Shown in pieces: positions 33,194 to 44,344 of a stretch of DNA of 64,000 nucleotides. The notes beneath the pieces were generated by a model, which worked only from the letters and a program-made list of their open reading frames with translations, did not search any database and was not told the origin of the DNA. Source of the DNA: Hymenopus coronatus (Eukaryota; Arthropoda; Insecta; Mantodea; Hymenopodidae); assembly GCA_030762935.1 (NCBI GenBank), contig CM060900.1, positions 398,801,132-398,865,131 of the forward strand, read 5' to 3'. Position numbers and translations under genes: made by a program. Positions within the stretch are counted from its first letter, which is position 1, and each line of letters begins with the position of its first letter.

Positions 33194-33358
33194 ATGGCCA
33201 AGGACGAGTTGCATAAAGAATTTGAAAAGGATGTGGCAGCTGCATTGCAGAATATGCTGATGAAAATGAAAGATGTTCTTATGCTCTTTACGGCTTTGAT
33301 AGCACAGTTAGAAATAATGATGGAGAATGTAAAGAAAGGCAGCTTAAAGAAGGAATGA
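33194..33358 (+). CDS. Possible small or terminal exon, 54 codons
   Basis: ATG at 33,194 (MAKDELHKEFEKDVAAALQN...) runs to TGA at 33,356. It is preceded by a pyrimidine tract and AG (TTTTATCTTTTTCAG, about 33,175-33,188), which looks like a splice acceptor. The peptide is helical, rich in Met, Lys, Leu and Glu, with charged ends and a hydrophobic middle (DVLMLFTALIAQLEIMM). Its composition stands out from the surrounding AT-rich DNA. I do not recognise a family. It could be the last exon of a host gene whose other exons lie to the left, an old retrocopy, or chance. No matching donor was identified. Confidence 0.3.
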   Translation: MAKDELHKEFEKDVAAALQNMLMKMKDVLMLFTALIAQLEIMMENVKKGSLKKE

Positions 33359-33664
33359 TTTTGTATTTTCAATGCCATGAGTTGAAGTAAATGGATGTGC
33401 TGATTTGATATTGAGTTTTATTTTTTATTTATGAGTCAATTCCTGTTTCCTTTGGTAAATCCATTGAAGTATCATTAAGCTCCTGTTGTCTCATCACATT
33501 ATAAGCAAAGCATATAGCAATTATCAAATGTTTTAGCCTTATCAAAATGTATATTCCTACCCACACAATACCTACTTGAAATTCAGTATGGCTATAAGAA
33601 CCTTTAGAACGTTTTTGTTTAAAGCTAGCTACTGATACTTAAGTGAATGATTCTGATTGTAATA

Positions 33665-33905
33665 GTGATTTTTTTGGTAGTGTTTAACACCTGCTTTTAC
33701 TACATATGGCACTGCTACACACATTAGGCATTGACACTGATGATATATGGAAGGAAGATGGAGCACTGGTGAATTGCGATGGTGGAGGAAACCGGATAAC
33801 CCAAAAAAACCTGCTCCTGTGCCTTTTTTGTGCACCACAAATCCCATATGAACCTGGGAATGAACCTGGGCTGCCATGGTGCAATGCAAATGGTCTAACC
33901 ATTTG
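33665..33905 (-). mobile_element. Second SINE family, copy with tRNA-like head
   Basis: On the minus strand it begins TTCAAATGGTTAGACC, has a B-box-like GGTTCATTCCCAGG, and continues through a frame-free body (GGTTTCCTCCACCATCGC, AGTGCTCCATCTTCC) to TTAAACACTACCAAAAAAAT. The 3' part matches 30,236-30,345. No target duplication was found. Confidence 0.6.
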
Positions 33906-33909
33906 AACA

Positions 33910-35860
33910 CGATATGGCCAGTAGTGGTGATGACAAACTCTTAATGGTAGATGGTGATGGTGATAATAAGTTTGATGTTGAGTTTTAAATGATAGTAAAG
34001 GAAATAGTTGCACTGGGGATCACTACTGTGTTCATGGTTATCAGATGCTGAATTAGTTGAATACCGACGATGGAGGTGTTTATGGTAGTGAATATAATGG
34101 TTGGCAGAGGGGAAACTCATGTTAAAACTGAATGGTTCATGAGAAAAAAATTATGCTTCTTATCAGGTTGTAGGTGATGATTTTCATTTTACCGGTAATT
34201 GTGGTAGGTATATTTGTTGTTTGCAATTATGATGATTATGAGGAGGAGAAAGAGGAGCAAGAGGAGAGGAGAAAGATAGGGGTGGTTTTGATGAATGTAG
34301 AAATATGATGGCATTGATTAACGGTATTGCTAGTAACATGGCGGTGCTGATCATTTATTATGGTGGTGTCAGAAGTGGAGGAGAATGAAAATGGTTCATA
34401 GTGCTAGTAAAGCTTAGGCCAATTTTGATGATGCTATTGGGTTACTGGTTATGACATTTGTAGCTGAGTTAATTGGGGTGGTGACAGTGGCGGTTATGAT
34501 TTTATTTGGTTTCAGTTAAACTCATGAGTCAGTCACACTTCAATTTTTCAACTCTTTCTTTCTATTTGTGCTACAGATATCTACACTTGGTAAAAAGGTT
34601 GCTGAGTTTAGAAACAAATGTAAAAGTATTCCCAAAAGTCAGAAACTGTTATGATGATAGGTTCACTGGACATGGGGCACTATGTGGTCATTGTGTCACT
34701 AACTAAACAAGATGGCAGGGTTGCCAGGCTGCCACAAACCCACAGATTGTGATGACGCATAACATTACAAACCAGTATTTGCACCACATCATGTCAGGAG
34801 TAATCAATACTGTTCATGCCACTAAATATCACAATGCTAGCGCACCTCTGTGGTGGAAATGAGATATATAGGGGATTTAGGTATCTCCGGTAGAGCATCA
34901 GATTATACATTACTTAGAGGCTGTGGAACAAAGGGGGGGAATGGTATTTCTAATCAGAAATTAATGAGACCAGATGAGATATGTAATTTTAAGTTAATAA
35001 ATAGTTTGTATTGACATTAAGTGTAGGTGTCTACATTATTGACATAATTGGAAATGGTGAAGAAGAATTAACATCTGGTAGCACAATTATGTTACAGCTT
35101 ACCTTGACTTGAGCAGTTCTGTGATCCGAGTCTGATCTTGAGGTGATCAAAGTTCTCTGATAAGAAATGAAGTAAGAAATGAAACAGAGATTTTAATTGG
35201 CTCTTGATGGAGCGACAAATGATATGGAGTTGCCCAACAATTAGGCTAGAGAGATGACATCTTTAGAATTTGAGAGAGTTAAATCTTATTTCTCAGCTAA
35301 AAAACCAGTGTCAATAGCAATGTGAGTTAACCACAGTTATCGAATGACTGGTGTGCAGCCATTGGCTTGCACTTCTACACTCTCTGCTATGAAGAAATAG
35401 TGTACATGAACATTAAGAACATTAAAAGAGATTGTTTTCTTCCTTCAGACAAATTATAGCCTAATTATCAAGTTCCTATAAAGTTTAAAACTGTGAAAGC
35501 ATAATTCTCAGACTGTTACAAACCATATCATATCAAAATTAATGTTCAAAATCAATTATTGTTAAATATGTTAACCATTGTGCTTCAGACTACTTTATAA
35601 CTCAGACATGAATAACTCAAAGTATTCAATAAATCACCTAAGTATCATTGAATTTTATCCAGAGAGCAATAAGAGAAAGTATGCCTTTTGCATAAGTAGC
35701 ACACTGTCAGTAAAATACGGAGGTGGTAGGCAGTGATAGGCAGTAACCTTTCAGATAGTTAAAGCAATAAATATGTTTTAAGTAAACAATAGAAAATGAG
35801 GGAACAGGCCTGCCTTTATGAAAATCACAAGTGTTAATAGTATAAATGAGAAGAATGAAT
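33910..35860. other. Non-coding DNA, GATG-rich in part
   Basis: 33,910-34,500 is enriched in TGATGGT/GATGATG words and looks like an eroded trinucleotide repeat. The remainder shows no supported feature. Confidence 0.5.
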
Positions 35861-36049
35861 ATGAGGCGTGACTGGAAGGTCAGTACCATTTCCTTTTACT
35901 GCTACTATGATTCTAGTGTCACAATTCCATGAATTTGCACTCATCTCTCTGATTCATTGTCTGCCACTGATGACATTACAGCCAGGTCGTATTGTGTACA
36001 GTATTTAGTGATCATTCAAAATATTGAAGACATTTTCTGATTTTACCCC

Positions 36050-36500
36050 CTGTGAAATGTGTCGCATAATACGGTTCTCAAATACAAGGAATGTTAAACC
36101 AGGTGAAATTCATTGTCAACTTGTAGAGATTTACAGTGAAAGTTTAGTGACAGATGGAATGTTGAGAGAGTGGGTTAAGCAATTCAATGAATAGATGATC
36201 TAATCTTCATGACAAAGCAAGGAGTGGGCAACCTTTAGTAGTCAATGATGGTTTGTTTGAACAAATTAGGCAATTTGTGAGAACAGATGGTGCACAGTAA
36301 GAATGCTTTCTGATATGTTTCAATAAAACCCAGTGTTCAGCAGTGGCTCTCTTCTGGCAGCAGCTTTCTTTGGAGAGGGCATACAAAAGTTGATTCCTAG
36401 CTATGACAAATGCCTGAACAATGGTTGCAGCTATGCCAAGAATGGGTTAAGGAATGCTTTTTAATATACGAATAAACGTTGTGAAAAAAAATATTTTTTG
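36050..36500 (+). pseudogene. Internally deleted mariner transposase relic
   Basis: From 36,093 the frame reads VKPGEIHCQLVEIYSESLVT and then LREWVKQFNE to a TAG at 36,192, the N-terminal helix-turn-helix of mariner transposases. A frame change gives HDKARSGQPLVVNDG and LFEQIRQFVRTDG. The sequence then jumps near 36,310-36,350 to the C-terminus, GEGIQKLIPSYDKCLNNG near 36,375. The whole catalytic DD(34)D region is missing. GGCGTGACTGGAAGGTCAGT at about 35,865 may be a terminal-repeat remnant. Such deletions produce non-autonomous mariner copies; this one is also full of mutations. Confidence 0.75.
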
Positions 36501-37062
36501 CCTTCTTTTTCCAAACTCACATTACGCATATGACTCATACAAAAGATTGAAACACAACTCATTATAGTTTAAATTAAAGGAACAAATATTACAGATAAAA
36601 AGTATAATTGGTAGTGGTTTAATCTGACAGAGTAGTTATTGAAATGCTATATTTAAAAAAAGTTATTTTAAGTGCAATTTAATAGAAAATAACCAGTTCC
36701 TAGATATAAATTCACATTAGGCATTTTGTTGGGTCACCTATGCAAAATCAAGGGAATTGAAAATCCATCCTTCTCTATTCGGAAGCAAATTTTGTAATTT
36801 TCTGTTCCTTTTGAAATGTTCTGAGTTCTCTTAATAGGCAAGTTTCAAAAAGAGAAAGTCTCTTTCATCTGCAGTAGAATTTCGAGAAGAACTTTTGATT
36901 CTCAGCACTGAAAACATACTAGGAGGAATTGTGTATAGCTTATTTAGTTGTTTATTTATTGGTTTGCTTAGTTCTTTATTTTTTTAGTATACAAATACAT
37001 AAAGTCCTGTTTAGACTGAAGATATATTAGGGTATTAGTTACAAACCAAATGCATTTACAGC

Positions 37063-37120
<58 letters not shown>

Positions 37121-38179
37121 GAGTCCATAACACCCCTTCAGGGCAAGGGCCTCCTACTTATGGAGAGGCCAGCTCAGAATTTGTACTCTGACATGGGGAG
37201 CCAATCCATGAGAGTTTGGGTGTTTTTCCAATATTTAACTTTCCTAATCATTTCTTCAACTTGTTCACTTTTAGCCTGGTACAGCATTAATAAGTACTTA
37301 TTAGCCATGACTGGATGCAGGTCATGCTGCTAAAAAAACAAAAAAAAAAAAAACAATACAATTAATGTATATTATAAGAAAAAATACCATAATATGTTAA
37401 AATTGGAACATAAAAACTTTTGACAGTCCAGCTTTGGTGTTTGGTGTTTTCATTGATGGCTTCACAAATATCACATTTCCCATGATTTAGCAGTTACCGC
37501 TGTAATGTGGTTCTTTATGTTTAGCTAAGCTCCTGATTTCTCATGCTAATGTGAACGTACAGTGGTTTGTCAAACCTAATATCATAAACATTTCAATGAG
37601 CAGCCAAGATTCTTCTCTTTGATATAATTAAAAAAAATAATTAAATAAGATTTTAAATTATTAACTTGAAACCATTGATTTAATCCTCTTATCTTTATCA
37701 AAACATAATGTAAATTTTGAGTACCATAAACTCTCTTCAACCTAAATCAACATATTTAATTCAATCTAATCCGACTATTAAAGGTTTATGGTTTAGATAG
37801 ACTGATATTGGAATCCTTAAAAAAAAATGGAATCTAAAGGAAATGAAAACCAAATTTATAAGACTTGGCTTAATTCCAAGGTCATATACGAGGTATATAA
37901 CTGGATCTATGGTTCTGAAGTTCACAAGGTGCTCTTTCTGTTACCCATATGTTTTGTTTGCTTCTAAATATGGTAATTAATTGAGGGCAGTTAAGGAGTG
38001 AATGATATAAAACATTTAACAGAAAAATAACTAAAAGCCCTGAAGATTCTATATTAATTAAATAATACAACATTCAAGCAAGTAAAAATAGACATTTTAA
38101 AAAGGTTGATTTACTATGTTAAGCTTTGCACTGTGTTAGAACTGGCACTATGAAGCCATGACAGGCCTATTACATCTTC
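36501..38179. other. AT-rich DNA with an AAT microsatellite abutting a LINE-like 3' end
   Basis: About 18 AAT units lie at 37,064-37,117. Directly to the right, about 37,118-37,220, the minus strand reads like a LINE 3' end running into its own repeat tail: GGCCCTTGCCCTGAAGGGG-like sequence, then GGACTCTATTTATTATT. No other feature is supported. Confidence 0.5.
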
Positions 38180-38575
38180 AAATTCAGGCTTGTACAGGAG
38201 CTTTGTTAATTAGACAGCTGAACTGGCTACAGCAATGAAGGAACATTTAGAAACTGACACAGTATTTAAAGGAACTTCAAAACCATTCAGAATGAATAAT
38301 TGTTAGACTGCATGTTCAATATCTGTAGGGATGGAATAGAACAGAAAATAGAAACCTCTGAATTTGTTGCCATTCAGTATCATGAGACAACTGATATTTC
38401 AAATCACTGTCAAATGGTATTGGTTTTCCATTGTGTATATGAGAAATCTGTATATGAAAGGCATTGTGTATTTGTAATTCCTGAAGGAGGAGATGTAGAA
38501 TCTCTGGCAGAGTCCACAAGGAATGAAATATATGCAAAGCAAAGTGGTCAGTGTATGTAAACAAACCACATCCTT
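38180..38575 (+). pseudogene. hAT/ZMYM-like transposase-derived relic, middle part
   Basis: From about 38,240 the frames give HLETDTVFKGTSK, and from 38,300 an 86-codon frame reads LLDCMFNICRDGIEQKIETS, then VAIQYHETTDISNHCQMVLV. The ETTD(I/V)S core and its setting fit the DUF4371/ZMYM1-like branch of hAT-derived proteins, where it begins the RNase-H-like fold. One stop splits it, and the frame ends at a TAA near 38,560. The preceding domain is found 1.6 kb away on the opposite strand. Confidence 0.6.
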
Positions 38576-39619
38576 GTAGAAGAAAGATTAGTTGAATGAT
38601 TGTGAATATAAAGGGAGGAAAAGAAAAGAAAATTCTGAATTGTGAAAAAGAAATGCTACTAAACATCAAAACAGTAGCAAAAGATATGTGCATATATGAA
38701 ATAAAATAGCAATTAAACTTTAAAGTGGTCGAATTGCACTGCAAAAAGATACTAAGTATTGTGTTTTTCATTTTCTTATTAATATCTTAAGCTGGAACAA
38801 GTCAGTTTTAATTTCACAATATAATAATAAGGAATGGCTAAACCTTCAGGGCACATTCCTCCAGTGTAAAGGAAGAAAATAAATTATATGGGCATGAGTC
38901 CGGAAATGCTTTATTTCTGAGTTAGATCTTTTCAGTTTCTGCAACCCTTCACAGTGCATAAATCATTGAAATACGCAATAACAGAATGTCCTTCATATTT
39001 GAGATGAAACTCTTTCTTGCATGAAGTGTTGATTTGAATTAACATAATGTTGACATACATCTCAGTACATTGCCTGTGCTCACATTCACCTCACTTCATT
39101 GTCTTACCAAATGTAGCATCTAGTGGTGTACTTCAAATACCCGAAAGAGTGAATATTATATTATATTTTATATTATATTTTTAAGTAAACAAGAGGAACA
39201 AACTTGTCTTGATTCTAAACCCTTGTATTGTACTTGTACAAAACAAATGACATCAAAGAACTTTCTTTACATATATAAGTGAATGAGTGGTCCATAATTT
39301 TCATGTGACAAACTTAAAAAGCTTCAATTTAGAATAGTCCTAAAATCTTACTTTCAACATGTTATCAATATCATCAGATACTTCAGAAAAGAGAGGTTTA
39401 AATTTGTCGTTTTTCTCCTTCAAAGATTGTTCTACTTGAGACATGTAATGCAACCACTGAGCAGCAAGTTTCTTGGATTTTCTGTTGACAATACAAGATA
39501 TCACTTGCTTGGTTTTGATAGAGGTTGTAAAACACTCTGTGAAAATGAATATTTTGTTGAATATGTTTAAGAGAAAATCAAATTTGACAGAGAAAAACAA
39601 ATTTGAAATCTTCCACTGA

Positions 39620-40162
39620 TTTATTGGGGGTGTTTTAGCATACCACTAAATACATCACAAAGTATAGTTTTTGATCCTGCACACTGTGTTTACCAATCTT
39701 GACAAGTAATTCCATCATGTTGGACAAAAAGAATAGACACAATTTCTTGCTTTATAATTGGCAAAATGGTCAAAACTACGGCTTGTAGTAAGTTATTTGA
39801 ATTTTAATATACATTCCTTTAAACACAGCAAAGGTTTTTAAGTGCTCCACAAAAGGAGAATCATAATCTGCAGCATACTTCAATAGTTCCACATAACAGC
39901 TCTGATTAATAGAATTTCCTTCTTCATGTTGTCCTCAAAAGACCAATTCTTGTTTACCCAATAAACTTAGAACACTAATAAGCTTTTTAGTAATAACCCT
40001 ATTCCACTTTTTTTGATACAATAAAGATATTTCATTTTTAAGCTGGTCATCAAGCACAACTTGTATTCTATTTTCTGTAAAAACTGCTACAGCTACAGAC
40101 GGTCTTAGATGATTAACAGATACAGAATTTCTCAAATGCATTTGCCTAGTCTTGCACACCAT
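39620..40162 (-). pseudogene. hAT/ZMYM-like relic, N-terminal DUF4371 part
   Basis: On the minus strand from 40,162: MHLRNSVSVNHLRPSVAVAV, a helical stretch ending VLSLLGKQELVF, then after a stop the shifted reading GHEEGNSINQS, YVELLKYAADYDSPFVEHLK and FAVFKG. The order (LGxQxLxFRGHDE, NxGNFxELL, DxxLxxHL, VFKG) fits DUF4371. It stops at VFKG, exactly where the plus-strand fragment at 38,240 takes over, so an inversion separates the two halves. A further minus-strand frame at 39,340-39,600 may belong to it but was not recognised. Confidence 0.55.
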
Positions 40163-40195
40163 GCTAATCCATTACATTTAACTCCTCTTATTTTC

Positions 40196-40680
40196 TTCTT
40201 CTTATGATTATTATTTTTATTAATATTATTATTAATATTTTTATTCTTATTATAACTATTATTGTTATATTTATTTTTATTATTATTATTTTTATTATGA
40301 CTATTATATTTATTATTTTTTATTATTTTTATTTTTAGTATTACTTTAATTATTATTACAATTTTTATTATAATTATTATTATTATTATTTATGATTTTA
40401 TTGTTAATATATTTATTTTTATTTTTAATATTATTATTATAATGATTATTATTATTTTTAATATTATTATAATTATTATTAGTATTTTTAATATTATTAT
40501 AATGATTATTATTATGTTAATTATTATATTTATTTTATTATTATTTTTATTATTATTTTAATAACACTATTATTTTTATTATTATTATTATCATTATTAT
40601 TATTATTATTATTATTGTTTTAATTATTATTATTTTCATTATTATTTTTTATTTTTATTATTAATTTTACTATTATTTTA

Positions 40681-40776
<96 letters not shown>

Positions 40777-41459
40777 TTATTACCATTTTTATTACTACTT
40801 TTATTATGACTTATTTTTAATATTTTTTATTACTATATAATTCTTATTTTTATTATAATTATTATTATTTTTAATATTTTAATTTTTTTATCATTATAAT
40901 TCTTATTTTTACTTTTATTTTGACTATAATTTTTATTATTTTTATTATAATTATCATTATTATTTTATTATAATCATTATTATTACTCTTACTGTAATTA
41001 TAATTGTTATTATAATTATTATATTTAATATTTTAATATTTTTATTATTTTTATTATTATTTTTTATTATTATTTTTATTATGATTTTTATTATTATTAA
41101 TATTAGTATAATTTTTGTGTTTATTATTATAATTATTATTATTATTTTTATTATTTTAATTTTTTACAATAATTATTACTATTTTTATTATTTTAATTTT
41201 TTTATTATTATTCTTTTTATTATTATATTTATTATTATTTTTATTATTATTTTATCTATTTTTATTACTATTATTATTTTTATATTTATCATTATTATTG
41301 TTATTATTCTTATTTTTTATTATAATTGATATTTTTATTATTATTTTCATTATTATTATTTTTATTGTCATTTTTATCATTATTTTTTTATAACTACCTC
41401 TTATTATTATATTTAAATTTATTATTATTATATATTATTATTATTATTAATATTATTAC

Positions 41460-41493
<34 letters not shown>

Positions 41494-41838
41494 TTATTAT
41501 TGTTTTTATTCCTATTATTTTTATTACTATTTTTATGATGACTATTTTGTTTATTATTTTTATGATTATTTTTATTTTTTATTATTATTTTTTCTATTAT
41601 TTTCATTATGACTATTATTTTTATTACTTTTATTATTATTTTTATAATTAATTTTGTTATTATTATTTTTATGATTATACTTTTTATTATTATTTTTGTT
41701 ATTATTTTTATAATTATTATAATTATTATTTTTGTTACTATTATTCTTATTATTATTCTTATTTTAATTATCATTGCTATTTTTATTTTAATTATCATTA
41801 TTATTTTATTATAAGTATCATTATTATTTTTATTATTC

Positions 41839-41881
<43 letters not shown>

Positions 41882-42027
41882 CTTTATTTTTATTACTATT
41901 TTATTATTACTATTATTTTTATTATTTTTTATTATTATTTTTGTTTATATATTATTATTATTATTATAATTATTATTTAAATTATTATAATTTTACTGTT
42001 TTATTATTGTTATGCTTATTATTTTTG

Positions 42028-42062
<35 letters not shown>

Positions 42063-43160
42063 TTTATAATTACATTTATTATTACTGTATTTTTATTATT
42101 TTATTATTATTATTTTATTATTATGATTATTATTATGATTATTTTTATAATTTTTATTATTAATATTATTATTATTATTACTATTTTTATTATGACCATT
42201 ATTTTTGTTATTTTATATTATTATTCTCTTTATATTTATCTTTATATTGTTGTTAATTTTATTTTTAATATTTTTACTATTCCTCTTTTTGTTATTATTA
42301 TTATTATTTTTATAATTATTATTTTTCATATCTTTATTATTATTTTGAGTATTTTTATTATTTTTATAGTTATGTTTATTTTATTATTATTTTTATTATT
42401 AGTATTATTATTATGATTATCATTTTTGTTATTATTTTTATTATTATTATTATAATTATTATTTTTATTACTATTATTCTTATTATTATTATTCTTATTT
42501 TAATTATCATTGCTATTTTTATTATAATTATCATTATTATTTTAATATAATTATTATACTTATTATAATTATTATTATTATTATTTTATTATTATTATCT
42601 TTTTTTATTACTATTTTATTATTACTATTATTTTTATTTTTTTTATTATTATTTTTGTTCTTATATTAATATTATTATTACTATTATTATTGTTATTATT
42701 ATTTCAATTATTATAATTTTAATGTTTTTATTATTATTATGCTTATTAATTTTGTTATTATTATAGTATGATTATTATTGTTATTATTATTATTAATTTT
42801 ATAATTCAAATTATTATTATTTTATTTTTATTATTTTATTATTTTTATTATTATTTTAATGTTATGATTATTATTATGAATATTTTTATTATTTATATTA
42901 TGGTATTATTATTATTTTTATTATGAATATTATTTTTGTTATTTTATATTATTATTCTCTTTATATTTATTTTTATATTATTGTTAATTTTATTTTTTAT
43001 TATTATATTTTTTTTTATTACTATTATGATTATTTTTATTTTTAATATTACTATGATTATTTTTATTTTTATTATTATTACGATTATTTTATTATTATTA
43101 TTATTATTTATTATTATTATTTTTATTATGACTATTATTTTTATTACTATGTTGTATTAA

Positions 43161-43212
<52 letters not shown>

Positions 43213-44344
43213 TTTATTTTTATTATGATCATTATTATTAGTAGTAGTATTACTTTCATTATTATTATCAGTTTTATTATAATTATTATTTTTATTAATT
43301 CATCTACTTTATTGTTATAGTTATTATTATTTTTATATTTATTATAATTATTATTATTTTTATGATTATTATTATTATTAATATTATTATATGTATTATT
43401 ATTTTTATCACTATTTTTATTATGACTATTATTTTTTAATTTTTTATTATTATATAATTATTATTTTTTATAATTATTTTTATTATTGTTAAAATTTTAA
43501 TATCATTATTATTTTTTTATTATTATGATTGGTATTATTTTTTCATTTTTATTTTAACTATTATTGTTATGTTTATTTTCGTTATTACTTTTATTATAAT
43601 TATTATTTTTATTATTTTTACAATGATTATAATTATTATTTTTATTATAATCAATATTATTATTTTTAGTATAATTATTATTTTTTATTACAATTGTTGT
43701 TTTTAATATTTTAATTTTTTATAAACTTTTATTATTATTATAATTATTTTATATTAATTTTTATATTATTGTTAATTCTATTAATATTATTATTTTTATT
43801 ATAACTATTTTTGTTATATTTATTTTTATTATGACTATTATTTTTTAATTTTTTTATTATTATTATTTTAATAATTATTCTTTATATTTGATTATATTTA
43901 TTATTATATTTATATGTATTATTATTTTAATGACTATTATTTTTTTATTATATTTGTATTATTATTATTATTTTTATTATTATTTTAATTATAATTGGTA
44001 TTATTAATTCTATTTTTATTATAATTCTTTTTATTATAATTATTATTTTATTTTTATTATTTTAATTGTTATTATTTATTATTTTTTATTATGATTATTT
44101 TTACTTTTTTATTTTATTGTTGTTAATATTCTTATTTTTATTCTTATTTTTAATATTATTTACTATTGTTATTAAAATGTTTATTATTATTTTTATTATT
44201 TTTATTATTATTTTTTTTTATTATTTTTAGTTTTTTATTATATTAATCATTATTATTCTTATTATTATTTTTTATTATAACTATTTTTGTTATATTTATT
44301 TTTATTATGACTATTATTTTTGTAATATTTTTATTATTATTATA
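40196..44344 (+). repeat. ATT-rich trinucleotide array 1
   Basis: About 4.1 kb almost wholly made of T and A, dominated by TTA/ATT units with frequent TTTTTATT interruptions; pure runs reach about 40 units near 40,690-40,795. Strand composition is constant (T-rich on +). Long Ile/Phe/Tyr/Leu-only frames here are translation artefacts. Confidence 0.95.

Noticed and set aside
32941..33378. 145-codon minus-strand frame
   Set aside because: Low-complexity, Ser/Ile/Phe-rich and without motifs; it overlaps the plus-strand candidate exon with the better codon pattern.
40680..40800. Possible CRISPR-like or satellite array
   Set aside because: It is a pure trinucleotide repeat without spacers.
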